From Crocinitomicaceae bacterium (GTDB lineage Bacteria > Bacteroidota > Bacteroidia > Flavobacteriales_D > Crocinitomicaceae): a DNA stretch of 64,000 nt. Positions 44,501-54,129 of the stretch are shown piece by piece (the first letter of the stretch is position 1; every line of letters starts with the position of its first letter). The position numbers and the translations under genes are program-made. The notes under the pieces are model-generated. The model made no database searches. It was not told the DNA's origin and saw only the letters and a list, made by a program, of their open reading frames with translations. The stretch lies in NCBI GenBank assembly GCA_016719925.1, contig JADJYC010000002.1:744001-808000 (forward strand). The letters are read 5' to 3'.

Positions 44501-45042
44501 TGAGTTTGCTTAATATCCGTTATCTGAATGAGGCAATCGTTGAAAAAAATATTCAATCTCCCAATATTGTTCTGGATTATGTCAGAAATCAGCTGATTGA
44601 AAATCTGGCGTTCAACGGAACAAAAGATGGAATGGACGGCACACTGATTAAATTTGATTATAATTCAAATATCCTCACATACGCATCTGCACAAAACAGT
44701 CCGGTGCTTGTCAGAAACGGTGAAGCTAAATTATTGCCGGCTGATAAAATGCCAATTGGCGGCGGTTATCTGAATGAGCCATTCCAGCCGCATCAGGTTG
44801 TGCTGAAAGAAGGGGATGTTGTCTATTTCTATACAGACGGATATCCTGATCAGTTTGGCGGACCAAGAGGAGGAAAAATGAAACATGCAAATCTCATTAA
44901 TTTTCTGGTTTCTATTCATCACCTTCCTTTATTAGAGCAACACATTCGTTTGGATCAGCATCTCTCTGCCTGGAAAGGTGATTTGGAGCAACTGGATGAT
45001 ATTCTGCTGGTAGCTGTTAAGGCGCGTGGAATTCTCAATTAG
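41594..45042 (+). CDS. Two-component-type beta-propeller protein with SpoIIE phosphatase output, frame breaks
   Basis: About 1150 residues when restored. Signal peptide MIKILNSILLAFVLFSISGK; Reg_prop propeller repeats (GNMWAITDKGLMCYNG, GDLWIGFVAPYVTHFNP, GRFWIGTWGGGLCQLD, GNIWVATNSGGLDVY, GILWIGLKYDLVRYNP); a Y_Y_Y domain (YEYRLIGLDSAWTRVMNQNK); one TM (WWFLLIEIFVLAGSVIFYI); then SpoIIE phosphatase (KPKDIVSGDFYW, CDSTGHGVPGAFMSLL, DGMDGTLIKF, YFYTDGYPDQFGG). Frames change several times between 42195 and 42345; adding single T or A bases there gives FNPETEEFSFFNMDEYALES and VEIDENDNLWVGTFTGLFYV. Either the sequence is poor there or the gene is broken. Likely a membrane sensor of extracellular signals. 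Confidence 0.8.
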
Positions 45043-45132
45043 TACCTGTCTTCTTTCAAAACTTTTGTAAAGATTCGCTTAACAAATAATTTACGCTGAC
45101 TTAATATTTCATAAATTCACTTTCCGGAATTC

Positions 45133-47337
45133 ATGAGTCACTGCGTTAAAATATTTTTTTCTGTTGTTTTTATTTTCAATTTATCAATGAACATCATTGC
45201 CCAGGTTGATCATTGGGAAACAATTGTATATGAAGATGACACCTGGAAATATCTTGTTCCTTCATCATCTGTTTCTAACTCATGGGTAACAAATGGATTT
45301 AATGATGTCTCCTGGAACTCCGGTTCTGGTGGTTTTGGAATGGCTGACGGAGATGATAATACGGTTTTAGCCGGTGGAACAATTTCAGTTTTTCAGCGAA
45401 TTCAATTTACTGTCACCGATGTAGCTGCAATTGAAAAACTCGTATTTAATATAGATTATGATGACGGATTTGTTGCGTTCATTAATGGCGTTGAAATTGC
45501 CCGATCAGAAATGAGTGCAAATCCTTTTCCGGCATTTGATGAAACAGCGGCTGGTTTGCATGAAGCGGCAATGTATCAGGGCCAATATCCGTATCAGATA
45601 ACACTTGATCAGACCTTTGTCAATGCTGTTATTACTAATGGCACTAATGTTCTTTGTGTTCAGACACACAACCAGTCCGCAGGTTCAAGTGATCTTTCTT
45701 CACGTGTTTTTTTGCATGCCGGCATTAATAATTCGTCAGCATATTTTGGTGCAGCGCCGGGCTGGTTTATTCCTCCGGTAGTACTTACAACTTCCAATCT
45801 GCCTATAGTTATTGTAAATACCAACGGCGTAAATATTCCTGATGAACCAAAAATTGACGGCACCATGGGAATTATTTATAATGGGCCCGGACAAATAAAT
45901 TCTGTGTCAGATGCGTACAATGAGTTTTATGGAGAAATAGCAATTGAAGTAAGAGGATCTTCTAGCGGGGGTTTTCCAATGAAATCTTATGGTTTAGAAA
46001 CACGCGGACCTTCTCCTGAAATAAATTATAATGCCTCCATTTTTAACTGGCCGGCTGACAATGACTGGATCCTTTATGCACCATATAATGACAAGGCGTT
46101 AATCAGAAATGTGCTCACCTACAAACTTGGAAACGAAATGGGACATTATGCTCCCCGCACACAAATGTGTGAGCTGATTTTGAACGGAGAGTATCAGGGA
46201 GTTTATGTATTTATGGAGCGCATTAAACAAAATCCGGGAAGAGTAAATATTGATAAGTTGAATTATGATGACACAACCGGCAATGAATTAACAGGAGGAT
46301 ATATTGTTAAGGTGGATAAAACTACCGGCGGAGGAGTGATTGCCTGGACATCTCCATATACCTGTGCTGCGCCGGGTTGGGGGCCAATTGAATTCCAGCT
46401 CCACGATCCTGATCTGGATACGTTACATCCTTTGCAGTTACAATATATTGAAGATGAAATTACGGATTGGGAAACTGCTCTTGCCGGACCAGATTTTTCA
46501 GATCCGGTTTTAGGTTATGCGCCATATATAGATGAAATGTCCTTCATTGATTTTATGCTGATTAATGAGATTTCTAAAAATGTTGATGGATACAGAATCA
46601 GCACTTTTTTGTATAAAGAAAGAGAAAGTGAAGGCGGTGAAATTGTTGCAGGGCCTTTGTGGGATTTTAACCTCGCATGGGGAAATGCAGATTATTGTGA
46701 GGGTGGGTTGACATCCGGCTGGGAAATTTATTTTAACTCCGTTTGTGGCGGTGGCGGCGGTTTACAAAATCCGTTCTGGTGGGACCGTCTGCTGCAGGAT
46801 CCGGATTATGCCCACATGACCAATTGCCGCTGGCAGGAATTAAGACAAGATATTTTGCATACGGATTCGCTCATGAATTATATTGATGAGATGGCGCTCT
46901 ATCTGGATGAAGCACAGGTGAGAAATTATATCAAATGGCCGGTGCTGGGTATTTATCTCTGGCCAAATAATTTTATCGGAGCAACGTATGATGAAGAAAT
47001 TCAATATCTGAAAGACTGGACAACAAACCGGGTAAACTGGATGGATTTAAATATGTTTGGTGCTTGCCCTGATTTGAATTTTGATGAAACGCAAAATCAA
47101 AACTTACGGGTTTTTCCAAATCCTGCAACTGATCAGATCAAGGTTGTTTTACCTGCTGCAGGAGAAAATTCAAAACTGTTGTTATACAGTCAGGATGGAA
47201 AATTAGTCAAAGAAATAGCAGTGCAAAATCAAAGTGAAATCACGTTAACTATTTCTGATCTGCAGGGCGGAATTTATCTTCTTCAATTATCAGATGAAAA
47301 AAACAGTCATGAACCAATCAGGTTTATCAAATTTTAA
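45133..47337 (+). CDS. CotH-kinase-family secreted protein with T9SS sorting tail
   Basis: 734 residues with signal peptide MSHCVKIFFSVVFIFNLSMN, ending IIAQ. Residues ~25-200 form a carbohydrate-binding-like domain (WVTNGFNDVSWNSGSGGFGM; IDYDDGFVAFINGVEIARS). The CotH domain follows: EIAIEVRGSSSGGFPMKSYG, NDWILYAPYNDKALIRNVLT, ELILNGEYQGVYVFMERIKQ, VDKTTGGG and GPLWDFNLAWGNADYC with its metal-binding DFN-type Asp. From about 655, LRVFPNPATDQIKVVLP begins the sorting tail. CotH proteins are atypical kinases; secreted bacterial members often also bind sugars. Followed by a lipoprotein gene overlapping its end. Confidence 0.88.
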   Translation: MSHCVKIFFSVVFIFNLSMNIIAQVDHWETIVYEDDTWKYLVPSSSVSNSWVTNGFNDVSWNSGSGGFGMADGDDNTVLAGGTISVFQRIQFTVTDVAAIEKLVFNIDYDDGFVAFINGVEIARSEMSANPFPAFDETAAGLHEAAMYQGQYPYQITLDQTFVNAVITNGTNVLCVQTHNQSAGSSDLSSRVFLHAGINNSSAYFGAAPGWFIPPVVLTTSNLPIVIVNTNGVNIPDEPKIDGTMGIIYNGPGQINSVSDAYNEFYGEIAIEVRGSSSGGFPMKSYGLETRGPSPEINYNASIFNWPADNDWILYAPYNDKALIRNVLTYKLGNEMGHYAPRTQMCELILNGEYQGVYVFMERIKQNPGRVNIDKLNYDDTTGNELTGGYIVKVDKTTGGGVIAWTSPYTCAAPGWGPIEFQLHDPDLDTLHPLQLQYIEDEITDWETALAGPDFSDPVLGYAPYIDEMSFIDFMLINEISKNVDGYRISTFLYKERESEGGEIVAGPLWDFNLAWGNADYCEGGLTSGWEIYFNSVCGGGGGLQNPFWWDRLLQDPDYAHMTNCRWQELRQDILHTDSLMNYIDEMALYLDEAQVRNYIKWPVLGIYLWPNNFIGATYDEEIQYLKDWTTNRVNWMDLNMFGACPDLNFDETQNQNLRVFPNPATDQIKVVLPAAGENSKLLLYSQDGKLVKEIAVQNQSEITLTISDLQGGIYLLQLSDEKNSHEPIRFIKF

Positions 47338-47341
47338 AATT

Positions 47342-48103
47342 ATGTCACGAATACATTTTTATTCTTTAACGGCGCTTGTTCTTTTTTCTGTTTACAGCTG
47401 TAATAAAACGGAAGGTCCTGGAGGAACATCTGCCATAAGAGGAACAGTAACAGGCAAAGAATTCAATCCTTCAGTAAATGAAAAAACAGAAATAATCTGC
47501 AGTCCCGGTTCTCAGGTTGAGCATGGAGATTTTTTTATTCTGAATGCACCGGATGGAAATGAACTCTTTTATGTCTGGTACAATAATCCAACCTGGATTT
47601 CTGACGGAGATCCTGCTTTATCAGGAAGAACCGGAATAGTGGTGTGGTTTAATTACAGTGAATCAAATACGAATATTGCAACAAACACAGCAGATGCTAT
47701 AACCAATGTTGCAGGATTGTCTTTTGATGTGGAAGTGCAAAATGATATCCTTATTCTTACTAATAAAGCTTCAGGTAATGTTGCGGATGCTAATAATATG
47801 TCATCGCCTTTTGAAATTAATATAGCAGATCAGGGTGAAGATGAATTTTATGGTGTAGAGATGCCGCTGGCAGATGCCAGAGTTTATATAGTTTATGGAG
47901 AAAACATCGGATATGGTGATGATGTTATTACAGGCGGAGATGGTGATTATTCGTTTTCAAATTTGGTAAAAGGAGATTATACACTATATGTTGTATCGAA
48001 AGATTCATTAAATCCTGAAACAACTATAAAATCATCTGTGAATATTTCAATCAGTGATAATAAGTCTATTGTTGAAGCACCTGTGATTAAGTGTCTTTAT
48101 TGA
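47342..48103 (+). CDS. Lipoprotein, unknown function
   Basis: 253 residues from the ATG at 47342 (MSRIHFYSLTALVLFSVYSC), a lipoprotein signal peptide with Cys20; an in-frame ATG at 47294 lies inside cotH and is less likely. The N-terminal part has a repetitive strand layout (GSQVEHGDFFILNAPDGNEL, FYVWYNNPTWISDGDPALSG); the C-terminal ~70 residues (ADARVYIVYGENIGYGDDVI, GDYSFSNLVKGDYTLYVVSK) look like a carboxypeptidase-regulatory or SdrD-B type Ig-like domain. It starts 4 bp after the stop of cotH, so co-transcribed and possibly a surface partner. Confidence 0.65.
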   Translation: MSRIHFYSLTALVLFSVYSCNKTEGPGGTSAIRGTVTGKEFNPSVNEKTEIICSPGSQVEHGDFFILNAPDGNELFYVWYNNPTWISDGDPALSGRTGIVVWFNYSESNTNIATNTADAITNVAGLSFDVEVQNDILILTNKASGNVADANNMSSPFEINIADQGEDEFYGVEMPLADARVYIVYGENIGYGDDVITGGDGDYSFSNLVKGDYTLYVVSKDSLNPETTIKSSVNISISDNKSIVEAPVIKCLY

Positions 48104-48130
48104 GATGTAAATACAGATACATATAAATAA

Positions 48131-48160
48131 AAAATCCGGAGCTGTTCAACTCCGGATTTT
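48131..48160. terminator. Bidirectional intrinsic terminator
   Basis: AAAATCCGGAG / CTCCGGATTTT, 11-bp perfect stem with an 8-base loop and T run, between the converging lipoprotein and Usp genes. Confidence 0.85.
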
Positions 48161-48182
48161 TTTATGGTTGAGTTTTTAATGA

Positions 48183-49016
48183 CTAGGTAAAAATAGCCTG
48201 ATAAGCATTAGAAGCATTAATAGGATTCAGAATTAATGTTGGAATCTTTGCTTCATTGGTGATGATGTATTGTTCATGATTTGCACCCCACTGACCTAAG
48301 ATCTGATTTTTCTGAGTATTCATAATTGCAATCAGATCTCCGCTTACTTTCAAAGCATGTTTAACAACTTCTTTTTCAAATCCGCTTGACGGAGCTAATG
48401 TAGTTGTACATTGAATACCGCGGTCTCCAAAAAATTTATTGGCAAAAACAATATTAGCGCGGATAGTATGTTTCAGATACTCATCTGTTTCATCCGGAAT
48501 AATTACGTGTACGCGTGAATTGAAATATTTAGCCATGTTGGCAACCAGCGTAAGTTTTTGTTTGGTTTCTTTTTCAAGATCCAAAGGCACAACAATATCA
48601 TTGTATCCGTTATTGTCAATTTTACGATCCTGAACAATGATGAACGGAGTAGCAGAATTGGTTACCACTTTTAAAGCATGACTTCCTGTAATATGCTGCC
48701 ATCCGTGAGCACCGTGAGTTCCCATGAAAATAAGTTCGGCACCCAGCTCAAGTGAAACGTCTGAGATATCATCAAATATATTTCCTACTCTTACGTGACC
48801 TACTACTTCAATGCCTTTTGCGGCTGATGCGGCTTTAATTTTTTCAATTGCTGCATCCAGTTTTTCTTTTGCTTCTTTTATTCCGTCTTTTTTTGAAACT
48901 ACGTGAAGCACATGTACTTCTGCATCAACAGCATTGGCTGTTACAAGTGCATGTTCTACTGCGGCATCCGCAACTTCAGTGAAATCATAAGGAACGAGCA
49001 ATTTTTTCTTGGTCAT
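48183..49016 (-). CDS. Universal stress protein, two Usp domains
   Basis: 277 residues. First Usp domain 1-140: KKLLVPYDFTEVADAAVEHA, DAEVHVLHVV, ELIFMGTHGAHGWQHITGSH with the ATP-binding Gly-rich loop, VVTNSATPFIIVQD. The second domain (about 148-277) is more diverged and begins YNDIVVPLDLEKETKQKLTL, ending IPTLILNP. Such tandem Usp proteins bind ATP or nucleotides and respond to stress or growth arrest. Monocistronic, ended by the small terminator region shared with the lipoprotein gene. Confidence 0.9.
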   Translation of the reverse strand: MTKKKLLVPYDFTEVADAAVEHALVTANAVDAEVHVLHVVSKKDGIKEAKEKLDAAIEKIKAASAAKGIEVVGHVRVGNIFDDISDVSLELGAELIFMGTHGAHGWQHITGSHALKVVTNSATPFIIVQDRKIDNNGYNDIVVPLDLEKETKQKLTLVANMAKYFNSRVHVIIPDETDEYLKHTIRANIVFANKFFGDRGIQCTTTLAPSSGFEKEVVKHALKVSGDLIAIMNTQKNQILGQWGANHEQYIITNEAKIPTLILNPINASNAYQAIFT

Positions 49017-49098
49017 AATGAAATCGGTTTACTGGTTTTAATTTTTTGCAAATCTATTGCTTTTAAGCAATTGGGAGGTTAATATAACCATATTTATA

Positions 49099-49993
49099 TT
49101 ATACTGTTTCGGCCGGGCCTGATTTTTTTGATCTCAGCCACGCATGCAAAACGATTGCACCTATGATTATCAGACCTCCCAGATAAAAGCCGTCAGACAT
49201 TTTTTCATGACTGGTTCCGTTCACGTAATCAATTAGTAATGCAATAATAATGGTATAAACAGGCTCCATATTTACACTGATACTTACTGTGAAAGGGGTA
49301 ACAAATTTCATTACCCACACGGCAATCAGAAACGCAAATGAGGTGCAAATTATTGCTAATACCAGCAGGTACATCCAGTCAGAGAAAGAAACCTGGAAAA
49401 GTTCGGGTCTTATTTTATCTGTAAAAAGCAGAAAAAAGTAAGCCGTAAAAAAACCGCCCAGCATTTCCCACATGGTAATTTTCATTGAAGGCATGGACTT
49501 TACAAATACACCATTTAAAACATTAAACAAGGCAGCTAAAAAAGCAGAGATTAATCCAATCACAATACCCCAGGTATATTCAGCCTCAAATCCAAAGATT
49601 ATTGTAACTCCTGCTCCAACCACTATGCTCAGTATTAGTTCACTGACATAATACTTGCGTTTAAAAATAATAGGCTCCAGAAAACTGGTGAATAGGGTGG
49701 ATGCCGACATGCAGACAACCGCAATGATATCGTACTGATTTTAATCGCATAAAAAAACGTTATCCAGTGAAGCCCTACAATAATGCCCGTGCATAATAGC
49801 CGCGTAATTTGAATGCCGGTGAGTTTCGTCTGACGATAAAAAATGGTAAGCAGCAATAAAGAGAAAAATGCAATTCCTGTTCTGAAGAATGTTATTTCAT
49901 TAGCTTCCAGACTGATTAATCCACCGAGGATTCCTGTGAAGCCCCAGATGAGAACTATAAAATGAAGTATGAACTGATATTTTAGATTTGAGC
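49099..49993 (-). CDS. EamA/DMT-family transporter, one frame break
   Basis: About 297 residues when restored, with ten hydrophobic segments in two EamA repeats. First half: FILHFIVLIWGFTGILGGLI, EITFFRTGIAFFSLLLLTIF, GLHWITFFYAIKIS; after a frame break near 49735 (one base missing; SxDIIAVVCMSASTLF) it continues with FEAEYTWGIVIGLISAFLAA, NGVFVKSMPSMKITMWEMLG, TPFTVSISVNMEPVYTIIIA. No ATG is found upstream of KYQFILHF; a non-ATG start or another sequence error near 49990 is likely. DMT transporters export amino acids or metabolites; substrate unknown. Confidence 0.7.
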
Positions 49994-50003
49994 TGATAAA
50001 AAA

Positions 50004-50035
50004 ATCCCGTCAGACACTTGTTGGTTTGACGGGAT
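50004..50035 (-). terminator. Intrinsic terminator of the coiled-coil gene
   Basis: ATCCCGTCA / TGACGGGAT (9 bp, perfect), followed by seven T on the minus strand. TACTTTTG, a -7-like box, abuts the hairpin on its upstream side (50036-50043). Confidence 0.8.
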
Positions 50036-50066
50036 CAAAAGTATTCTATTTAAATCTCTGTTTGTA

Positions 50067-50719
50067 TTATTTGATCGCTTCTTTTTTTGCTACTACTGCC
50101 TGTACTTTAGTTTCCTGTTCTTTTATTTCAGTTTTTTTAGCCTCCTGATTTTTCTTTGACTCTTCAATTGCTTTCTCGTTCTCAGCAATTTTGGCCTTGT
50201 AATCTTCTATTTCTTTTTCTTTTTTAGCCTGATCTGACTCAAGATCTGTCAATTCTTTTTGTTTTTGTTTGAGAATATCTTCTTCAGCTTTAATTTCATC
50301 ATCAACAGCAGATTTAGCTGCCTTAACTCCAAATTTGGTTAGACGATCTTTCATGTAATTGAACTGAGCGCTGTGCTGACCTGAACTCATATATGCACCA
50401 CCAAGATCGATAGCAATAGAAACTGTTGCGCCGCCATCCGGGATATCTTCAATAATTGCATACACATCAAACGTATTGTCACCCATGTCTTTAATAGAGC
50501 AGTCATCAACAAAAATGTATCCTTTTGTAGAATATTTTCCTTTCCAGCTTTGTAATTCTTCTTTTAATGCTTTTTCAATTTGTTTGTCATCACCGTAGGG
50601 AATTGAAATGTAAAAGCCATTTTCGAACCTTCAATATTGACGGATTTTTCTTCTACACGCACCTGGGCGTTTATTCCAAATGTGCAAGCCAGTGCTGCCA
50701 GAGTAAATAATTTTTTCAT
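50067..50719 (-). CDS. Secreted coiled-coil protein, one frame break
   Basis: About 217 residues when restored. Signal peptide MKKLFTLAALACTFGINAQ at 50719. Near 50627 the frame breaks where GAAAATGG needs a fifth A; then the protein reads GFYISIPYGDDKQIEKALKE, YSTKGYIFVDDCSIKDMGDN. The C-terminal ~85 residues are a charged coiled coil (EDILKQKQKELTDLESDQAK, KEKEIEDYKAKIAENEKAIE). Family not recognised; the coiled coil may mediate oligomerisation in the periplasm. Ended by a strong terminator; divergent from holB. Confidence 0.65.
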
Positions 50720-50902
50720 AATGATTTGTATTGGGGAAAATTAGTTTTGATTTCTGTCTTTTCTAAAATTAAACATTTCCTGCAAATAGGCAAAATCCAT
50801 ACCAATCAGATTTTATAAAGTTTTAACCCCGTGATAAAACCGGAATATTGAAAAATAATTGGCTGACCTTTATTAGTTCAATACATTGGTTAATTTTACC
50901 AA

Positions 50903-52031
50903 ATGCGCTTTGCAGATATAATAGGAAATGCAAGAGAAAAAAAGGCATTGCTGAATCAGGCAAAAGAAAACCGTATCAGTCATGCTCAGCTTTTTCTCGG
51001 TCCTGAAGGTTCAGCAAAATTACCGCTTGCAATAGCGTATTCAGGGTATCTGCTTTGTGAAAATCCTGAACCCAATGATGCCTGTGGACAATGCCCAAGT
51101 TGTCAAAAAATAGGCAGTCTGACGCACCCTGATTTGCACTTTTCTTTTCCGGTTGTTTTGAGTGCCACAGAAAAAATTGCCTCTTCTGATGACAGACGTT
51201 CAGAGTGGAATAAATTGCTTTTAAAAAATCCATATTTTGATATCAACGGTTGGCAGCAGCACTTGGATGAACTTGGTAAAAATGCGGTAATAGGAGTAGA
51301 GGAAAGCCGTCATATTTTGCAAAAACTATCTCTGAAATCATACAGCGGAAAATATAAAATCATGATTATCTGGCTGCCGGAAAGAATGAATTTTCAGGCA
51401 GCAAACAAGCTGCTCAAAATGTTGGAAGAGCCTCCTGAACAAACGTTATTTTTTCTTCTTAGTGATAGCATCGAAAATATGCTGGCAACTATAATTTCCA
51501 GAACACAGCTGCTGAAAATCGGGGCGTTTGATACAGATGATATTGCCAGATATATTGAGAACAAATTTGCTGTTGATCAGGCCGTTTCATATTCAGTTGC
51601 CGGTTTGGCTCAGGGCAATATGGTCGAAGCTATTCAAATGGTCAGCGGTGATGAAAACCAGCACGTCTATTTCGATTTTTTTGTCAAGATGATGCGCACC
51701 GCATATGCGGCTAATGCTTTTGAGCTTATGAATCTCTGTGATGAAATTGCCTCACTTGAAAAAGAACATCAGAAAAATTTTATTAAATATGGATTGCACC
51801 TTTTCAGAGAAAGTGTAATTCTGAATTATATGAAAGGTGAATTGGTAAATCTCAGAAATGAAGAGCGCTTTTCTTGAAAAATTTGCAAGATTTATCAATA
51901 ATCAGAATATTTCTGAACTGAATGAAGAATTTAATACTGCGTTTTATCATTTGGAGAGAAACGCAAATGCAAAAATTCTCTTTACTGACCTTTTGATCAA
52001 GCTGACAAAGCTTATTAAGAAGGGTATTTGA
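50903..52031 (+). CDS. holB: DNA polymerase III delta' subunit, one frame break
   Basis: About 375 residues when restored, the usual length. MRFADIIGNAREKKALLNQA; clamp-loader AAA+ fold with a degenerate P loop (FLGPEGSAKLPLAIAYSGYL); zinc-binding CGQCPSCQKIGSLTHPDLH; KYKIMIIWLPERMNFQAANK, LLKMLEEPPEQTLFFLLSDS and the SRT sensor IISRTQLLKI. At about 51871 a run of four T should be three; the protein then continues FLEKFARFINNQNISELNEE and ends FTDLLIKLTKLIKKGI at 52031. Part of the clamp loader that puts the beta clamp on DNA. The break in an essential gene argues for sequence error. Confidence 0.88.
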
Positions 52032-52045
52032 ATAAACCTGCTGAT

Positions 52046-53245
52046 ATGAAAAATTACTTCTTGTTCCTGATTTTTGTACTGATTAATTTCATCGCAAAGT
52101 CACAATCTAATAGTGACAATGATTTTTCACAGCATAAAATCTTCACTTCATTAGACGAGGCATTGAGCAAACCTGCTGAGGTTTATAGACTTCATCTTGC
52201 TAAACAAAGCCTGACTGCGTTACCTCCGGAAATAGGAACACTTACTAATCTACTAGAGCTTGATATTTCTAATAATGAGTTGACGGTATTGCCTGCTGAA
52301 ATAGGAAATCTGAAAAATTTGAAAGTGTTTTTAGCGAACAATAATGAGCTGATTGGTTTGCCCGGTTCTGTTGGGCAATTAACTTCGTTGAATACGTTTA
52401 GTTTGAATAATAATAAATTGATTTCTTTGCCTGAATCTTTTGGAAATCTAACCGGCTTGTTAAAACTGGATTTGTATTTCAATAATCTTAGAAAATTGCC
52501 TGAATCTATATCACAACTGAAAAATCTGAGAGTAATAGATTTATATGTCAATGATTTGGAAAAACTACCTAAGAATATTGGAAATCTTGATTCTTTAACT
52601 GATTTGTATGTTGGAAGTAACAGGCTCACCAAGTTGCCTGAATCATTAGGGTTGCTTGGCAATCTCAGAATTCTGGATCTGGGAGATAATCAGATTTCAG
52701 CACTGCCTGAATCTATTTCAAATCTGGTAAAACTTGAATATCTGTTTCTGTTTGAAAATAAAATTTCCCAGTTGCCGGGGCAAATCGGTAATCTGGTTAA
52801 TCTGACTGAGCTGGATTTAAATGGGAATCATTTGTCTGATTTGCCTGAATCAATTGGAATGTGCACTGCTCTTGGCGAATTGAATTTGGATCTTAATTTA
52901 TTTACTGAATTTCCAACTCAAATTTTAAAATTGGAAAACCTGACTTCTCTGAGTCTTTCCTTCAACCGTATTTCAGAATTACCGGATAACATTAATATCC
53001 TTAGAAATTTGGAAGCGCTTACACTGGATGATAATCCAATTGCTGCATTTCCCGAATCTTTCTGGAGTTTGACAAATTTGGTTTATCTGGATATTTCAGG
53101 AACTTTACTTACTTCTGTGCCGGTAAAAATTTCTTACCTGACGCAATTGCAGGAGCTTGATATTTCAGATCTGCAATTGACTCCTGAGCAGCTGGAGTCG
53201 TTCAAAAAATATTTGGTGAACCCGGATGTTCAAGTTCGATATTAG
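52046..53245 (+). CDS. Secreted leucine-rich-repeat protein
   Basis: 399 residues from the ATG at 52046 (MKNYFLFLIFVLINFIAKSQ, signal peptide). About 14 LRRs of 23 residues of the type LPxxIGxLxxLxxLxLxxNxL follow without a break, from LTALPPEIGTLTNLLELDIS to the end LDISDLQLTPEQLE. This is the SDS22/Ras-suppressor-like class, which forms a curved binding surface for proteins. No catalytic domain and no T9SS tail. It starts 14 bp after holB and is followed immediately by the metallophosphoesterase pair. Confidence 0.88.
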   Translation: MKNYFLFLIFVLINFIAKSQSNSDNDFSQHKIFTSLDEALSKPAEVYRLHLAKQSLTALPPEIGTLTNLLELDISNNELTVLPAEIGNLKNLKVFLANNNELIGLPGSVGQLTSLNTFSLNNNKLISLPESFGNLTGLLKLDLYFNNLRKLPESISQLKNLRVIDLYVNDLEKLPKNIGNLDSLTDLYVGSNRLTKLPESLGLLGNLRILDLGDNQISALPESISNLVKLEYLFLFENKISQLPGQIGNLVNLTELDLNGNHLSDLPESIGMCTALGELNLDLNLFTEFPTQILKLENLTSLSLSFNRISELPDNINILRNLEALTLDDNPIAAFPESFWSLTNLVYLDISGTLLTSVPVKISYLTQLQELDISDLQLTPEQLESFKKYLVNPDVQVRY

Positions 53246-54069
53246 TGAAGTATCCGGTACATATTTTTTTATTGATTTTTTTGTTTGCAGGATGCTGTTA
53301 TTGTGATTTGAATGAACCTTTAGAATCTGAACAGCCAGAATACACTTTTGCTGTTGCTGGTCATGTCTATGGTCATTCTCAGCGGTTCACAGGTTCTTTG
53401 TATCCTCCGTTTTCTGAAAAAATAAAACAGGATATCTCTGATTTTGAAATCGATTTTCTTGTTTTAACCGGGGATGCAATTGCTGTTCCGGATTCAGCCA
53501 ATTGGGAAGAGGTAAATGATGAATTGAATGAATTGGGCGTTGAGTGGTTTTTAGCCCCCGGGAATCATGATTATGGCCCGGTAAGACAGCAAATTACGGG
53601 TAAGCTGGATTTTTTCAGCTTTCAAAAAAACAGGGATTTTTTTCTGATTCTCAATACTACAAATCCCGGCTGGACAGTGGATAGTGTGTAAAGCATTTAT
53701 ATTAATGAGTAGTTGAATGACATTGATTCAATTGATAACATTTTTGTTTTTACGCATTAACTGTGGTGGTTGAGGAACAAAGCGGCTGAATTTCAACTGG
53801 ACAGTATTACCACCAACTCTCAAGCGCTTTTCAATGGTAAAAGTGATTTTTGGAAAGATGCTTTTGGATTTTTTGAACATGCTGAAAAACCAGTTTGGTT
53901 TTTTGCCGGTGATTTGGGTGCGCATGAATTTTTTAAATCCTATTATGAGGATCATTATAAACGGTTTCACTTTTATGGTAGTGGGATGGGGGGCGGTATC
54001 AGGGATAATTATCTGCTGGTTTCTGTTTTTAGAAATGGTCGGGTTTCTGTCATCAAAAGGGAGTTCTGA
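53245..54069 (+). pseudogene. Metallophosphoesterase lipoprotein, broken tandem copy
   Basis: Homologous along its length to the intact gene at 54130. The N-terminal part from a GTG at 53245 reads FAGCCYCDLNEPLE, FAVAGHVYGHSQRFTG, VLTGDAIAVPDS, FLAPGNHDYGPVRQ, NTTNPGWTVDS; it then meets stops at about 53690 and again at FTH-stop-LWWLRN (53758-53760, TAA where the intact copy has CAA). The C-terminal half is still readable: DFWKDAFGFFEHAEKPVWFF, DHYKRFHFYGSGMGGGIRDN. Substitution-type stops, not base-run indels, suggest true decay after duplication. Confidence 0.8.
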
Positions 54070-54129
54070 TGATTTAACCTGTTGTAAAGTCTCAAATTAT
54101 CTCAGAACTTCTTACGTTTACAAATTCAG

